Notes under the pieces: model-generated
Seen by the model: only the letters and a program-made list of their open reading frames with translations
What the model was told of the DNA's origin: nothing
The model's database searches: none
Made by a program: the position numbers and the translations under genes
In this document: in pieces, positions 15,770-22,487 of the stretch
Layout: the number at the start of each line of letters is the position of its first letter
How positions within the stretch are numbered: the stretch's first letter is position 1
DNA from: a virus
Direction: 5' to 3' (one strand)
Virus record (IMG/VR): IMGVR_UViG_3300027903_000003
Location: 1-43,869 of that record
DNA: 43,869 bases

Positions 15770-17790
15770 CAGGGTACCTTCAGCTCTGTCGGACCCGCCT
15801 GCGCGGTTGCCAGGATCGTCTTGTACATCCGGCCATCCGCCGCTATCGCGGTCCTGACCTCGCCCTCGTTCTGGTCAGCCGTCTGCCCCATCACCGCCAC
15901 GAAGCTCTCCAGGCCCTCCATGAGCACTTTGTAAGGCCCGTCCACGGGCGCATGGCGCAGCTGGCCACGCTTGTCCAGCTCCCAGGCATAGCCCCCGGCA
16001 AAGGCGTTCAGCGTCCAGCGGGCAGACGCCGCCACGGTCAGGAGGGGCTCGTCGCGGCGGCGCCGGGTAAGCAGCGAGCGCAGAGACTCGCGCCCCTGGA
16101 GTATGTCACCCCCGGTACGCGGCTGCAACTGGGCCGCGCGAGCAGCTACTGCAAGGCCCACAGTATCAACATGATCGCGGCCGAGAGCAGGAGACATGAC
16201 CCGAACGGGCTGTCCTGCATCCAGACGTGCAGCCGAAACAATGTCTGCCAGAACCTCGCCCGGAGATCCTTCCTTGATCCAGTCGGCATGCACCCTCACC
16301 TGTCCGTCCACCACCTGAAGCAGAACCGCAGTGGTGTACTGGGCGGTCGCGTTTACCGCAAGCCACCACTTCTCCCGCGTGCGGTGTAGAGTGGCAGCGA
16401 TATGCTCGTTGCCGAAACCATCGTAAACTGGCAGGCCGGGCCTCATGGATTGGGCGTAGGCAAGCGCGTTGGGGAAGTCTTTACGACCTGTAGGAAAAGA
16501 CAGGAGCTGGCCACGGGCTTCAGCACTGACATCCACAAATTCAACTTCTCCTGCTTTGAAGAACGGTTGTAATCCCCTGATAAAACTATCTTTTCCCCTT
16601 GGAGGAACAAGCCGGCGAAGCGGCAAGAGCTGACGGCGCTGAAGGGCTCTGTGCCGCAATGGCTGCATGATGAATTCTTCGAGCCCGGTGGCTTCGACGC
16701 CGAGCTCGATGGGAGAGAAGCGATCGTCGGTTTCAAGGATGTCCTCCACGATCTGGTCAGGAAGCCAGAGCTGGGCATCGCCACGCCACACGATCAGGCG
16801 CGAGCCTGTCCAGCTGAACACTGCCACGCCGGTCATAGCGGACTTGACGCCTACAGTGCGCGCCGGATCGTAGGCAGCATAAACCGCCTGCCACGTCCGC
16901 ACATGGGCCTTGGTCCTGGCCATTCCCTCGCTGAACAGTCTTGCGCCCGGGTCATCGGCCTCACACATATACTCGCAATTGAAGGCATGCAGCATGCCGC
17001 GCCGCTCGTACTCGGCGCGCTTGACAGCGATTTCCTGGAGGCTGAACTTCTCCGGCCACAGGGCTACCCATTTGCCAGTAGGCAGGTCGTAGCGCTCCAC
17101 GCCGCTGTCAGCCTGCCCCATCACTGGAAAGCGGTGGTGCTGCCACGCCGGGTCGCGGGCGATCTCGGCGATCACCGCCTTGTCGTCCAGGCGATTACCC
17201 AGAAAGCGGATACGGTGGTCCTTGGCGAGCGCCGGAATAAAGGTCCTATAAAGCCAGTCCATCGTCTTCTCGCGCATCTCCGGAGTGCGCACGCTCTCTT
17301 CGTCCTCCAGATCGTCGATCAGCGCAAAGTCCGGCCGGGCATCAAGGTGGCGCATGCCTCGCATCGACATCCCGGCTCCCAGGGCCTGGATCGCCACCCC
17401 GTTCGCCAGAACGATTTTCCCTTCGCCCCACTTCTCTCCCTGCTGCTGGCCAAACAAATACTCGACAGAAGGATTGATCGACAGCTCGTTCTTGACGGCG
17501 TTGAGCCGTTCGCAGGCACGCTGGTAGGAAGCCCCGATGACCACTGCATTCTTAAACTCGCGCAGAAGCGCCTGGATGACGATGCCTTCCTCTGCCAGCG
17601 TGGACTTCGCTGAGTCGCGGAAGCCTTCGATCACGACTTTATCTTTGGACGAGTGGAAGGCATCAATGATCTGGTTGTGAAAAGGCGGAGAAGGAAGAAG
17701 GTGACGATGTTTGAAGATGACAGCGTGCGCGAGCCGGCGCTTGATGCCCAGCTCGATTCGCAATTTGTCACGATCGAGTTCCTCCGTCAC
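15769..17790 (-). CDS. terL: Terminase large subunit
   Basis: 673 residues. The ATPase has a variant Walker A, EGFRDSAKST (55-64), a Walker B FALIDDLED (155-163) and a coupling segment IRFLGNRLDD (about 194-203). The nuclease domain starts near AAYDPA (305-310) with its metal-binding Asp, and continues with GVEATG (about 362-367). Start is GTG, overlapping the KTSC stop as GTGA, and the stop overlaps the portal ATG. The extended C-terminus (about 460-673) is longer than in T4-type enzymes. It packages DNA into proheads. No small subunit is evident upstream. Confidence 0.9.
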   Translation of the reverse strand: MTEELDRDKLRIELGIKRRLAHAVIFKHRHLLPSPPFHNQIIDAFHSSKDKVVIEGFRDSAKSTLAEEGIVIQALLREFKNAVVIGASYQRACERLNAVKNELSINPSVEYLFGQQQGEKWGEGKIVLANGVAIQALGAGMSMRGMRHLDARPDFALIDDLEDEESVRTPEMREKTMDWLYRTFIPALAKDHRIRFLGNRLDDKAVIAEIARDPAWQHHRFPVMGQADSGVERYDLPTGKWVALWPEKFSLQEIAVKRAEYERRGMLHAFNCEYMCEADDPGARLFSEGMARTKAHVRTWQAVYAAYDPARTVGVKSAMTGVAVFSWTGSRLIVWRGDAQLWLPDQIVEDILETDDRFSPIELGVEATGLEEFIMQPLRHRALQRRQLLPLRRLVPPRGKDSFIRGLQPFFKAGEVEFVDVSAEARGQLLSFPTGRKDFPNALAYAQSMRPGLPVYDGFGNEHIAATLHRTREKWWLAVNATAQYTTAVLLQVVDGQVRVHADWIKEGSPGEVLADIVSAARLDAGQPVRVMSPALGRDHVDTVGLAVAARAAQLQPRTGGDILQGRESLRSLLTRRRRDEPLLTVAASARWTLNAFAGGYAWELDKRGQLRHAPVDGPYKVLMEGLESFVAVMGQTADQNEGEVRTAIAADGRMYKTILATAQAGPTELKVP

Positions 17791-17987
17791 GTAAAGGCGT
17801 CCTTGATTGCCGAGTGCCAGTACTGGCCAGCACTGGGAGCGGTGATCAGCTCATCGTATATCTCTTGCGGGACATCGTGGTAAGTGTATGTTCGCCTGCT
17901 GGCGAAGACGATCTTCAGCTCTTTGCTGTCCGTATCGTACTCGGCGCCGGTCAGGGCCGACGACTGCAAGGCGCTCGATAGCTGCAT
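17787..17987 (-). CDS. KTSC-domain protein
   Basis: 66 residues starting at the ATG at 17987, which has GGAG 7 nt upstream; a longer upstream reading lacks a ribosome site. The body matches the KTSC domain: SSALTGAEYD (about 9-18), LKIVFASRRTYTYHDVP (about 24-40) and APSAGQYWHSAIKD. These small domains are frequent in phages and are found fused to enzymes elsewhere, but their function is unknown. It is directly upstream of and overlapping the terminase gene, where a small terminase might be expected. Confidence 0.82.
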   Translation of the reverse strand: MQLSSALQSSALTGAEYDTDSKELKIVFASRRTYTYHDVPQEIYDELITAPSAGQYWHSAIKDAFT

Positions 17988-17998
17988 GGGAGGTCTCC

Positions 17999-18334
17999 GT
18001 GGAAGATAGCCCCGTGCCATCGCACGTTGCCGATGGCGAAGATAGTAAACCATGGTCGATCGCCGAGCAAGTGGTGGAAGACCGCTCGGTTAAGTTTAGG
18101 CTCGAATTCTCGTCGACGCAAAGCGATATTGTACGTGCGGCGCAGACCGGAGAGACGGTAGTGCCAGGGCTCGGAAACGTGGCAGGCGAGGCGCCCCCGG
18201 CCACTGACCGGCAGCTGTGGCTGCGGATATGGAACGAGAACCGCAACCGGGTTCTGGTACTCGAATTTGACCGTGACGGGCTGCTTGTCGCATCGACAGT
18301 AGAAGGACTTGCAGAGCCGGCTCGAGCCGGCTAG
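17999..18334 (+). CDS. Unknown acidic protein on the opposite strand of the late block
   Basis: 111 residues from a GTG start with GGGAGG 5 nt upstream. It is acidic, with SIAEQVVEDRSVKFRLEFSS (about 20-39) and a convincing C-terminal beta pair LWLRIWNENRNRVLVLEFDRDG (split over about 74-95). It is divergent from the KTSC gene with only 11 nt between the two starts, and those 11 nt hold the ribosome sites of both. The leftward late transcript runs antisense through it. No promoter for it is obvious. It is probably real, judged by the start signal, plausible folding pattern and better amino acid composition than the antisense frame. No family recognised. Confidence 0.5.
   Translation: MEDSPVPSHVADGEDSKPWSIAEQVVEDRSVKFRLEFSSTQSDIVRAAQTGETVVPGLGNVAGEAPPATDRQLWLRIWNENRNRVLVLEFDRDGLLVASTVEGLAEPARAG
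18315..18332. other. 18-nt perfect palindrome at the end of the plus-strand gene
   Basis: AGCCGGCTCGAGCCGGCT is its own reverse complement and overlaps the last codons and stop of the gene ending at 18334. It encodes PARAG and may be coincidental, or a binding site or RNA stem. Confidence 0.5.
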
Positions 18335-18409
18335 GAAGAGCTGGCCACGGGGTCCTGTTTGCCGCTCAAGCTGGGATCGTGGTGTTTCTCCTTTGATACC
18401 TCGGACTTG

Positions 18410-18454
18410 CCGGCTGGTTCTTTGACAAATGTCCAGGATCAGCCGGATTTTTTT
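18410..18454 (+). terminator. Possible rightward terminator in the convergent gap
   Basis: CCGGCTG (18410-18416) can pair with CAGCCGG (18440-18446), followed by A and seven T (18448-18454) on the plus strand. The 23-nt loop is long, so this is weak. It would end transcripts of the plus-strand gene at 17999-18334 and lies in the 3' end of the endonuclease-like gene. Confidence 0.3.
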
Positions 18455-18852
18455 GTTGCCATCCGCCATTGCAAATAGAGGATGAACTCGTCAGCGTGCT
18501 GCATAGCCGTGTTCACGTTCAGTAGGCATGACCGGCACATCCTGACCATGCTGCCATCGGATAGAAGCCCAGGTGCTTGCCGGTCGATCACCAGCATGCT
18601 TGCGTTCTTGCACATGGGGCACCAGCCTTGCACGGCTTTGTTCTCTTTTTCTAGCCCGACGCATGTCAGACACGTCGATGTCAGCCGGCCACGGATACCT
18701 TTGCTGAACCAACTGGAATTGTTGGCAAATACTTCTTTGCAGCGCACGCAGCTCTTGGTTGGACGCCTCCACAACCTCTGATAGTCACTGTTCTTTTCTC
18801 TCCAGCTTTTGTATTCCTGGTGCGTCATTTGTTGCGCTTTTTCTCGTCTCAT
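18439..18852 (-). CDS. Endonuclease VII-like zinc-binding protein, catalytic residues apparently lost
   Basis: 137 residues. The ATG at 18852 is chosen because AAGGAG lies 9 nt upstream and the predicted promoter -10 box (18875-18880) excludes the longer reading from 18879. It has four CxxC pairs: C35/C38, C61/C64, C78/C81, C106/C109. The last two flank MLVIDRQ where endonuclease VII/HNH proteins have a DHDH-type catalytic segment, and the tail (NVNTAMQHADEFILYL) matches the end of that fold. The missing histidines suggest a DNA-binding or regulatory derivative. It is the first gene of the leftward block. Confidence 0.62.
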   Translation of the reverse strand: MRREKAQQMTHQEYKSWREKNSDYQRLWRRPTKSCVRCKEVFANNSSWFSKGIRGRLTSTCLTCVGLEKENKAVQGWCPMCKNASMLVIDRQAPGLLSDGSMVRMCRSCLLNVNTAMQHADEFILYLQWRMATKKSG

Positions 18853-18874
18853 GGTTGTGTTCTCCTTATGTAGT

Positions 18875-18903
18875 TTCATATTTCAAATTTTGTGTGATGT
18901 CAA
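18875..18903 (-). promoter_or_regulatory. Predicted main leftward promoter
   Basis: On the minus strand TTGACA (18903-18898), a 17-nt spacer and TATGAA (18880-18875). The -35 box is a perfect sigma70 consensus. The start site would fall near 18868, leaving a short leader with AAGGAG before the ATG at 18852. It is the strongest promoter seen on the minus strand. Confidence 0.7.
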
Positions 18904-19026
18904 ATATTTTGTGAGGTCCGTGAAATGTGATGTGTACTTTGGAGGGTACTGACAAAAATTTCCAACCCCCGCGCGAGGCCGGCCGAATACCCGAGTTAGC
19001 CAGGAAGGCTCCAAGCTCAGCGAACA

Positions 19027-19049
19027 TGAACATTCCTACAGAATGTTCA
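19027..19049. other. 9-bp inverted repeat with 5-nt loop
   Basis: TGAACATTC (19027-19035), loop CTACA, GAATGTTCA (19041-19049). Perfect dyad in the control region, fitting an operator for a dimeric regulator or a small RNA hairpin. No T-run follows. Confidence 0.6.
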
Positions 19050-19208
19050 GGTAGATGAATGAATATTAATGGTATTTAGGTAATAGACAGCCGGTGCGTA
19101 GATACCACAGATTAGCTCGCATGTGGCACAAGCGCACAGCGCATAACATCGACGTAAGAATATTGCGCCGTGCCGCTAAGCAAGCACCGCGCCGCCGACC
19201 ACAAGCTC

Positions 19209-19283
19209 AATGATTTCAAAGGTGTTTATATGATTTAGTTAGAAAAAGGGTTCAGACTTTAGTCTTAAGTCTTTGAAATCATT
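19209..19283. repeat. 13-bp perfect inverted repeat flanking a 49-nt AT-rich core
   Basis: AATGATTTCAAAG (19209-19221) and CTTTGAAATCATT (19271-19283) are exact reverse complements. The 49 nt between are AT-rich and include an AGTCTTAAGTCTT repeat. Such an arm-core-arm layout suits an initiator or regulator binding site. Confidence 0.75.
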
Positions 19284-19385
19284 AGACCTATTATACATCT
19301 ACTACTATCTAATATTAAATTTTATATATATATATATCCATGAATGTTAACATGCACCCTCCTCCTAGGAGTATGCCATTATCTT

Positions 19386-19408
19386 CCTACCCCTCCCCCA
19401 GGGGTAGG
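19386..19408. other. 9-bp hairpin with C5 loop in control region
   Basis: CCTACCCCT (19386-19394), loop CCCCC, AGGGGTAGG (19400-19408). Strong GC hairpin just upstream of the rightward promoter; the A/T stretch that follows on the plus strand is not a T-run. It may insulate the promoter from upstream transcription. Confidence 0.55.
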
Positions 19409-19439
19409 TACATTATTTTATACCCTAACTCTCTGGAAT

Positions 19440-19468
19440 TTGACCATTAAATGCATTAGTTGTATTAG
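19440..19468 (+). promoter_or_regulatory. Predicted main rightward (early) promoter
   Basis: TTGACC (19440-19445), 17-nt spacer, TATTAG (19463-19468). The -10 box lies within a TGTATTAG motif that recurs downstream. It would drive the early block beginning at 19643 with a leader of about 165 nt. Confidence 0.5.
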
Positions 19469-19566
19469 TGGTCTAACATATTTCAGTATTTTCAGTTACT
19501 TGCACGGAGTTTGAACTAATACAAATTAATAAATTTCATCTACATAACCTGTATTAGCTGTGTTAG
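19452..19566. repeat. Cluster of TGTATTAG-type octamers
   Basis: Exact TGTATTAG occurs at 19461-19468 and 19550-19557 and inverted at 19516-19523. One-mismatch copies lie at 19452-19459 (TGCATTAG) and 19559-19566 (TGTGTTAG). In addition GGTCTAACA (19470-19478) and TGTTAGACC (19561-19569) form a 9-bp inverted repeat. This looks like iterons or operators overlapping the early promoter. Confidence 0.55.
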
Positions 19567-19589
19567 ACCTGCGACAACCAGCCACATTA

Positions 19590-19604
19590 CCCCCCGACGG
19601 GGGG
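19590..19604. other. C6/G6 hairpin in the leader of the first early gene
   Basis: CCCCCC-GAC-GGGGGG. It lies 39 nt before the ATG at 19643, upstream of the ribosome site GGGAG. The same hairpin-then-ribosome-site layout precedes the next three early genes. Confidence 0.6.
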
Positions 19605-19642
19605 AGGCATTTATAGAGGCTGCAATCAAAGGGAGTCCTGCC

Positions 19643-19945
19643 ATGCTTACCGACGATGAACGTAAGATACTGAACGATTATCTGGTCAAATCCTTCGAAA
19701 CGGCTTCCGATCTCAACTTGTTCCTGGTCGAAACAGTCTGGCCGCGTTACCGGGTCTCGCGTATCCCGGCTCTCAAGGTTCACCCTCATTATGTCACACT
19801 CGGCGGTGTTCCCATCCCGCTACGCGATATCGTGCAACTCGCCAGGGAGCGCGCCGTCGTGCGCGACACGCGGTCCGGTCAGACCGTACGCCTCGAGGCG
19901 CACGGCCGCGATAGCATCGTCGCATCGCCCCACTTGACAACTTAA
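19643..19945 (+). CDS. First early gene, unknown
   Basis: 100 residues. GGGAG lies 7 nt before the ATG. The N-terminal helical half (DERKILNDYLVKSFETASDL, about 5-24) is followed by a small beta segment HYVTLGGVPIPLRDIV (about 49-64) and a basic C-terminus. As the first gene behind the rightward promoter it is a candidate host-takeover or anti-defence protein, but no family is recognised. Confidence 0.75.
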   Translation: MLTDDERKILNDYLVKSFETASDLNLFLVETVWPRYRVSRIPALKVHPHYVTLGGVPIPLRDIVQLARERAVVRDTRSGQTVRLEAHGRDSIVASPHLTT

Positions 19946-19961
19946 TCATGTTCGCTACATT
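19934..19961 (+). promoter_or_regulatory. Predicted rightward promoter before second early gene
   Basis: TTGACA (19934-19939), 16-nt spacer, TACATT (19956-19961). It overlaps the end of the first gene. The transcript would start inside the following hairpin, giving mRNA with a structured 5' end. Confidence 0.5.
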
Positions 19962-19964
19962 CAA

Positions 19965-19987
19965 TGGGCGCCGGACATCGGCGCCCA
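19965..19987. other. 9-bp GC hairpin at predicted 5' end of second early transcript
   Basis: TGGGCGCCG (19965-19973), loop GACAT, CGGCGCCCA (19979-19987), directly before the ribosome site of the gene at 20002. No T-run; probably a stabilising or regulatory leader stem. Confidence 0.6.
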
Positions 19988-20001
19988 CGGAGGGTTTCAA
20001 A

Positions 20002-20268
20002 ATGGCCGCTTATCTCGAAAAGTCCGACGTTCTCGCTGTCCGCCGCAATCCGCTCTACTGCCACAAGCATGGTCTGCAGCAAACCGCGACCGGATACGGC
20101 CGCAGGCTTGCCACGGAGTACCAAATACAGCTGCACGACAAACGCTGGCGCCGCGTCTACGTCTGTCAAATCTCCAACGCAGGCACAGCTTACGTTCTCG
20201 TGACCGGCGATTGGCGCGTCGTTTCCGACTACGGCGATGTCGCCAAAATGCTGAAACAAGCCGCATGA
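20002..20268 (+). CDS. Small early protein, unknown
   Basis: 88 residues. The ATG at 20002 has GGAGG 8 nt upstream; an upstream in-frame ATG at 19948 lies across the hairpin and promoter. It is basic with a beta-rich middle, EYQIQLHDKRWRRVYVCQIS (about 39-58), and TAYVLVTGDWRVVSDYGDV near the end. Compact alpha-beta small domain; possible nucleic-acid or host-protein binder. No family recognised. Confidence 0.72.
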   Translation: MAAYLEKSDVLAVRRNPLYCHKHGLQQTATGYGRRLATEYQIQLHDKRWRRVYVCQISNAGTAYVLVTGDWRVVSDYGDVAKMLKQAA

Positions 20269-20281
20269 GGATTTCGCGACG

Positions 20282-20300
20282 GGTGGCCGGTGCGGCCACC
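20282..20300. other. 8-bp hairpin upstream of the DUF932 gene
   Basis: GGTGGCCG (20282-20289), loop GTG, CGGCCACC (20293-20300), between the gene ending at 20268 and the ribosome site AAAGGA of the next gene. Confidence 0.6.
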
Positions 20301-20335
20301 TATCGCGGCATTCTGCCGCTCAAAGGAAAACCACC

Positions 20336-21418
20336 ATGGCACACAATCTCGACACCTCCACCGGCAAGCCCGCAATCGCGTTCCGCGGCGATCGCAAGGA
20401 CATCTGGCACCGGTTCGGTGACCAGCATCAGTACGGATGGACGATTCACGACTGGCAGAAACATGCCGGACTCGATTGGACGGCCATCAAAGTTCCGGCT
20501 CTGGCCGACATGTCGGCTCTCGACATGCTGGGCGGACCACTTGGACATTGCCAAGTGGACGGCGATCGCTACGTGGTGCGGTCCGACAATGGCCACGTGC
20601 TCGGTCATTGCTCGGACCGCTACCAGCCCGTACAGCCCTGCGAAGTGCTCGATTGGTTCGAAAAGTACTGTTCGGTCGACGGCCGCTTTCAGCTTGACGT
20701 GGCCGGCGCCTTGAAGAAAGGCGAGATCATCTGGGCAACCGCGACCTACAACGGCGATCTGATCGTGGCCGGCGACAAGCACGTGCCGCGCCTTCTCATG
20801 ACCACCACGTTCGACGGGACTGGCAGCACGGTCAACCGGGCCACCATGACCAGGGTCGTGTGCAACAACACCCTGGACTGCGCCCTGGCCGACAAGCAGA
20901 AATCCATCGTGCGCACCCGGCATTCGACAAAATTCGATGCCGCGCGCGTCGGCAGCGAACTGGCCACCATCGCCAAGGGCTTCGATGCCTACAAGGCAAT
21001 GGGCGAGGCAATGGCCGGCCACCACATGGCCACGCAGGACATCTCCAGGTTCTTCAAAGCCTGCCTGGACATCCCGTTTGATGCCAAGCAGACGGACATC
21101 AGCACGCGCAAGTTGAACCAATATCAAGAGATCAACCAGAGCTATGGCGCCACGGTGCGCGACGGCGCCGAGCGCAATACCGCGTGGTCGGCTTTCAACG
21201 CCTTCACCCGCTACATCGACCACGAGCGCTCTACCAGGGGCGATGGCGAGGCTGCTGAGAGACGTTTCACTTCCAGCGTGGTGGACATGGCCGGAAGCGG
21301 TACGGCCCTCAAGGGACGCGCTGTCGCGGTCCTAGAGGGTATGGGTGTGAGTTGGACAAAACCGGATGACGTGGCCGGCATTCTGGCGCAACCCTTGCGT
21401 ACATCCTTCGATCGCTAA
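20336..21418 (+). CDS. DUF932 family protein (phage/plasmid-like)
   Basis: 360 residues, matching the phage/plasmid DUF932 family in length and landmarks: WHRFGDQHQYGWTIHDWQKHAGLDW (split over residues about 24-48), YVVRSDNGHVLGHCSDRYQPVQP (about 79-101), the central TTFDGTGSTVNRATMTRVVCNNTL region (about 157-180) and a helical C-terminal half. Its biochemical role is not established; members are early-expressed in phages and common on plasmids, often beside anti-restriction or replication genes. AAAGGA lies about 8 nt before the ATG. It is the longest gene of the first early cluster. Confidence 0.85.
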   Translation: MAHNLDTSTGKPAIAFRGDRKDIWHRFGDQHQYGWTIHDWQKHAGLDWTAIKVPALADMSALDMLGGPLGHCQVDGDRYVVRSDNGHVLGHCSDRYQPVQPCEVLDWFEKYCSVDGRFQLDVAGALKKGEIIWATATYNGDLIVAGDKHVPRLLMTTTFDGTGSTVNRATMTRVVCNNTLDCALADKQKSIVRTRHSTKFDAARVGSELATIAKGFDAYKAMGEAMAGHHMATQDISRFFKACLDIPFDAKQTDISTRKLNQYQEINQSYGATVRDGAERNTAWSAFNAFTRYIDHERSTRGDGEAAERRFTSSVVDMAGSGTALKGRAVAVLEGMGVSWTKPDDVAGILAQPLRTSFDR

Positions 21419-21432
21419 ACGTAAAGGTCGAA

Positions 21433-21475
21433 ACCCTCCCCCCGCGAAGGGGAGGGTCGCGCCGTGACGCGGCGC
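21433..21475. other. Two consecutive hairpins after the DUF932 gene
   Basis: ACCCTCCCC (21433-21441), loop of 7, GGGGAGGGT (21449-21457), then GCGCCG (21459-21464), loop TGACG, CGGCGC (21470-21475). No T-run follows, so they are likelier to be mRNA processing or stability elements than simple terminators. Confidence 0.6.
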
Positions 21476-21502
21476 CTGATGAGATCAAGGGAGACAGAAC
21501 CA

Positions 21503-21676
21503 ATGACCAGAAAACACTTCGAAGCAATTGCGACCATTCTCAGCGAACGGAGCGATCAAGCCGCAGTGCGCAATATGGCGCACGATCTGGCCGCGTACTT
21601 CAAGATCATCAACCCGGCCTTTGATACGATTCGCTTTCTGGAAGCGTGTGGTATCGGTACGGGGGTGCGGGCATGA
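21503..21676 (+). CDS. Small conserved-type phage protein
   Basis: 57 residues. The ATG at 21503 has GGAG 9 nt upstream, better than the in-frame ATG at 21464 inside the hairpin. The pattern TRKHFEAIATIL, AAYFKIINPAFDTIRFLEACG occurs in many small phage proteins of actinobacterial and proteobacterial phages. Helical; function unknown. Its stop overlaps the next ATG. Confidence 0.78.
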   Translation: MTRKHFEAIATILSERSDQAAVRNMAHDLAAYFKIINPAFDTIRFLEACGIGTGVRA

Positions 21677-21789
21677 TCCGCAAACTGGGCTGGGCACTGC
21701 TGGCCACGATCGAACTGGCCAGCATCCTGGGCTTCATTGCCGTGCTGCTGACGTGGATACTGCTGACGCAGGGGAGTCTGCCGATATGA
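21673..21789 (+). CDS. Single-pass membrane microprotein
   Basis: 38 residues, overlapping the genes on both sides as ATGA. One transmembrane helix (about residues 7-30, WALLATIELASILGFIAVLL) with a basic N-terminus (MIRK), so the C-terminus is likely outside. It is one of three such microproteins in the early block. Function unknown. Confidence 0.6.
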   Translation: MIRKLGWALLATIELASILGFIAVLLTWILLTQGSLPI

Positions 21790-22025
21790 CCGTTGCTCAG
21801 TACGGCCCGGTCTATCCCGATCTTGGCGCGAGCGTCGCCAAGTTCAGGCGCATCAAGAACCCAACGCGCGAGCAGCGCGCCGCCCACGCAGATGCCATCG
21901 AGAAGGCCATACGCGCCAAGCAGCGCAGTGCCTTGCTGGCCTATCCTGGCAAGGTCCGCCGGGCGCGCACCGCCGAGGAGTGGCCAGAACTGTATGAACA
22001 AGCTATGAGGGGAAAAAACAGATGA
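21786..22025 (+). CDS. Small basic helical protein
   Basis: 79 residues from the ATG at 21786, which overlaps the previous stop. Highly charged, with REQRAAHADAIEKAIRAKQRS (about 28-48) as a long amphipathic helix. Ends ATGA into the next gene. Unknown; may bind nucleic acid. Confidence 0.7.
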   Translation: MTVAQYGPVYPDLGASVAKFRRIKNPTREQRAAHADAIEKAIRAKQRSALLAYPGKVRRARTAEEWPELYEQAMRGKNR

Positions 22026-22225
22026 CCATTCGGGAAGATCTCATCACCCTGGCCGGCAACACCAGCGACTGGACGAAAGCCAAATCGGTCGAAGTCACCA
22101 TTTCGGACGATGGCACGAAAATATGGGTCGATGTCGATGGCCGGAACTGCTTTCGCGCCTACAATGTCGAGCGCATCGTGGTCTACGATGGCCGGGGCAG
22201 CGATCACGGCGATTCGAGTGCTTGA
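22022..22225 (+). CDS. Small acidic beta-type protein
   Basis: 67 residues, coupled to the previous gene by ATGA. Predicted strands KSVEVTISDDGTKIWVDVDG (about 21-40) and ERIVVYDGRG. No family recognised. Confidence 0.7.
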   Translation: MTIREDLITLAGNTSDWTKAKSVEVTISDDGTKIWVDVDGRNCFRAYNVERIVVYDGRGSDHGDSSA

Positions 22226-22274
22226 CGATCTTTCCACTGTTCGCTAAGAACGTGCCAGCGTGAGGGGAAGTCTC

Positions 22275-22487
22275 ATGACTATTCAGGACGCACAGAATAA
22301 AGCCCGCGAGAGCGGCCCGCGCTTCATGCTTAAATTGGCCGACGCGCTATCGCCGAAAGGCATTTGGTGCGGACCATTCGTCCACGATACCGTAGCAACT
22401 TGGCTGTATGTCGGCGATCGTTACGAACCGGACTACAATCCAATGCAGCCACGCGCGCGCAAGCTTCTTGATAGAAGGCTGGCATGA
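22275..22487 (+). CDS. Small early protein, unknown
   Basis: 70 residues; ATG at 22275 preferred to the GTG at 22260 because GAGGGGA lies just before it. Contains GIWCGPFVHDTVATWLYVGDRYEPDYNP (split at about 29-56), aromatic-rich, and a basic C-terminal helix. Unknown. Confidence 0.68.
   Translation: MTIQDAQNKARESGPRFMLKLADALSPKGIWCGPFVHDTVATWLYVGDRYEPDYNPMQPRARKLLDRRLA

Larger units (their letters stand above)
18904..19439. other. Non-coding control region, left part
   Basis: No convincing gene. It contains a 9-bp hairpin (19027-19049), a 13-bp inverted repeat (19209-19221 and 19271-19283), an AT-rich stretch with a TA-run (about 19311-19338), a 10-nt palindrome CTCCTAGGAG (19362-19371) and a 9-bp hairpin (19386-19408). 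Composition shifts from GC-rich at 19140-19200 to AT-rich after 19210. This is a plausible origin of replication and operator region between the divergent blocks. Confidence 0.6.

Noticed and set aside
17951-18469. Minus-strand reading frame of 172 codons overlapping the KTSC start and the plus-strand gene
   Set aside because: No ribosome site, unnatural composition, and it overlaps the well-supported KTSC and endonuclease-like genes; the opposite frame at 17999 is better.
18904-19642. tRNA or other structured RNA gene in the control region
   Set aside because: No cloverleaf or anticodon arm could be drawn; the only stems are simple hairpins.
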